Origin: Bacteroidales bacterium
GTDB taxonomy: Bacteria > Bacteroidota > Bacteroidia > Bacteroidales > DYOH01
DNA length: 5,812 nt
Reading direction: 5' to 3'
NCBI GenBank assembly: GCA_030632545.1
Contig: DAOVUO010000195.1
Location: forward strand, 1 to 5,812
Shown here: positions 5,238 through 5,812 of the stretch, in pieces
Position numbering within the stretch: position 1 is the stretch's first letter
Layout: every line of letters starts with the position of its first letter
The notes under the pieces: generated by a model
Told to the model about the DNA's origin: nothing
Databases searched by the model: none
Seen by the model: only the letters and a program-made list of their open reading frames with translations
Translations under genes and position numbers: made by a program

Positions 5238-5812
5238 ATGAAAACATTTAGAGTAATAGGGATTGCTTTTACTGCAATTGGATTAATAGCTGTAATTATT
5301 TCCATTAGTCAGATTATGTCAACGCAACAGTTTAAAGATGATGCAGTTAAAGCTAATGGAGTAATAGTGGAGCTTATTGAGAGAACTAGTACAGATTCAG
5401 ATGGTTACACAAGTACAAATCAATTTCCAATAATAGAATATACAACTCAGGCAGGTCAAGTCGTTAAATTTGAGTCTTCAATGAGCGATAATTCTGCTTC
5501 AGTTGGTCAGAGTGTTGAAGTTCTTTATTTAGAGGAAGATCCATACGAAGTTGTAATTAATAATAGTTTTGATATTTGGTTTTTAGTCTGGTTTGCTGGA
5601 TTTTTTGCTTTGATTTTTGGGGGAATGGGAGTTGTTTTTGTATGGGTAGGATATAAAGATGCAATTAGAAAATACCAATCGAAAGATTTTAGATTAAGCT
5701 TAGATGCAGAAATAACTGAAATTGCACATAATAATTCAGTTAAAGTAAATGGGCGTTCGCCTTATATTATTCATGCTCAATGGCACGACAAAATAGAAAA
5801 TACAATTTACTC
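5238..5812 (+). CDS. DUF3592-type membrane protein, 3' end beyond the window
   Basis: An open frame begins with an ATG at 5238 and reads 191 codons without a stop to the right edge, so the C-terminus is missing. It starts MKTFRVIG, with a membrane segment at about 7-28. An extracytoplasmic, probably beta-rich stretch (30-112) follows, then a second membrane segment at about 113-138 and a second soluble part from 140. The first soluble part has the DUF3592 pattern: ANGVIVELIER (39-49), FPIIEYTTQAGQVVKFES (63-80), then VGQSVEVLYLEEDP (89-102). The part after the second membrane segment seems to repeat the pattern (LDAEITEIA 155-163, PYIIHAQWHD 175-184). The function of this family is unknown. 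It is 66 bases after ansA in the same direction, with no clear promoter (AAATTTTG at 5226-5233 is too close to the ATG), so it may be read through from tatD-ansA. Confidence 0.8.
   Translation, partial: MKTFRVIGIAFTAIGLIAVIISISQIMSTQQFKDDAVKANGVIVELIERTSTDSDGYTSTNQFPIIEYTTQAGQVVKFESSMSDNSASVGQSVEVLYLEEDPYEVVINNSFDIWFLVWFAGFFALIFGGMGVVFVWVGYKDAIRKYQSKDFRLSLDAEITEIAHNNSVKVNGRSPYIIHAQWHDKIENTIY

Noticed and set aside
4976..5305. A 109-codon open frame on the - strand across the end of ansA
   Set aside because: It overlaps well-supported ansA and the DUF3592 gene antisense, and its translation matches no family I recognise; the other antisense frames inside the MutS-like gene fail in the same way.

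Overview
The window looks like a piece of a chromosome from a member of the Bacteroidota, probably an AT-rich Bacteroidales or Flavobacteriia-like organism. This rests on several signs: low G+C by eye, no Shine-Dalgarno sequences in front of the genes, a promoter of the Bacteroidota type (TTTG then TAnnTTTG), a membrane-anchored MutS-like ATPase of the kind annotated across this phylum, and adjacent TatD-family and type I asparaginase genes. All real genes are on the + strand. I see no tRNA, rRNA, CRISPR array, insertion sequence or phage gene.

Layout: bases 1-172 hold no confident gene, only a short degenerate repeat and a possible promoter. Next is a 615-residue MutS-like ATPase with two pairs of membrane segments and no mismatch-reading domain (173-2020). 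A 174-base AT-rich gap with inverted and direct repeats follows. Then comes a lipoprotein with two rhodanese domains, both with an active-site cysteine, ending in Gly-Gly-Cys (2195-3259), followed by a strong intrinsic terminator. The promoter of the next unit starts inside the terminator's T-tract. That unit is a TatD-family metal-dependent hydrolase (3364-4143) and, 2 bases later, a cytoplasmic type I L-asparaginase (4146-5171). After a 66-base gap, a membrane protein with DUF3592-like domains (5238 on) runs off the right edge.

Only tatD and ansA look like an operon. The asparaginase makes aspartate and ammonia from asparagine, and TatD-family enzymes are nucleases or related hydrolases, so the link between the two is positional and not an obvious shared pathway. 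The MutS-like and rhodanese genes look like separate units.

Most of the window is ordinary core-genome material. The points most worth a second look are the membrane-anchored MutS-like protein, the rhodanese lipoprotein with its diverged second domain and terminal cysteine, changes in the asparaginase at positions tied to allostery in E. coli AnsA, and the DUF3592 protein that seems to carry one copy of its domain on each side of the membrane. I found no convincing undescribed multi-gene system.
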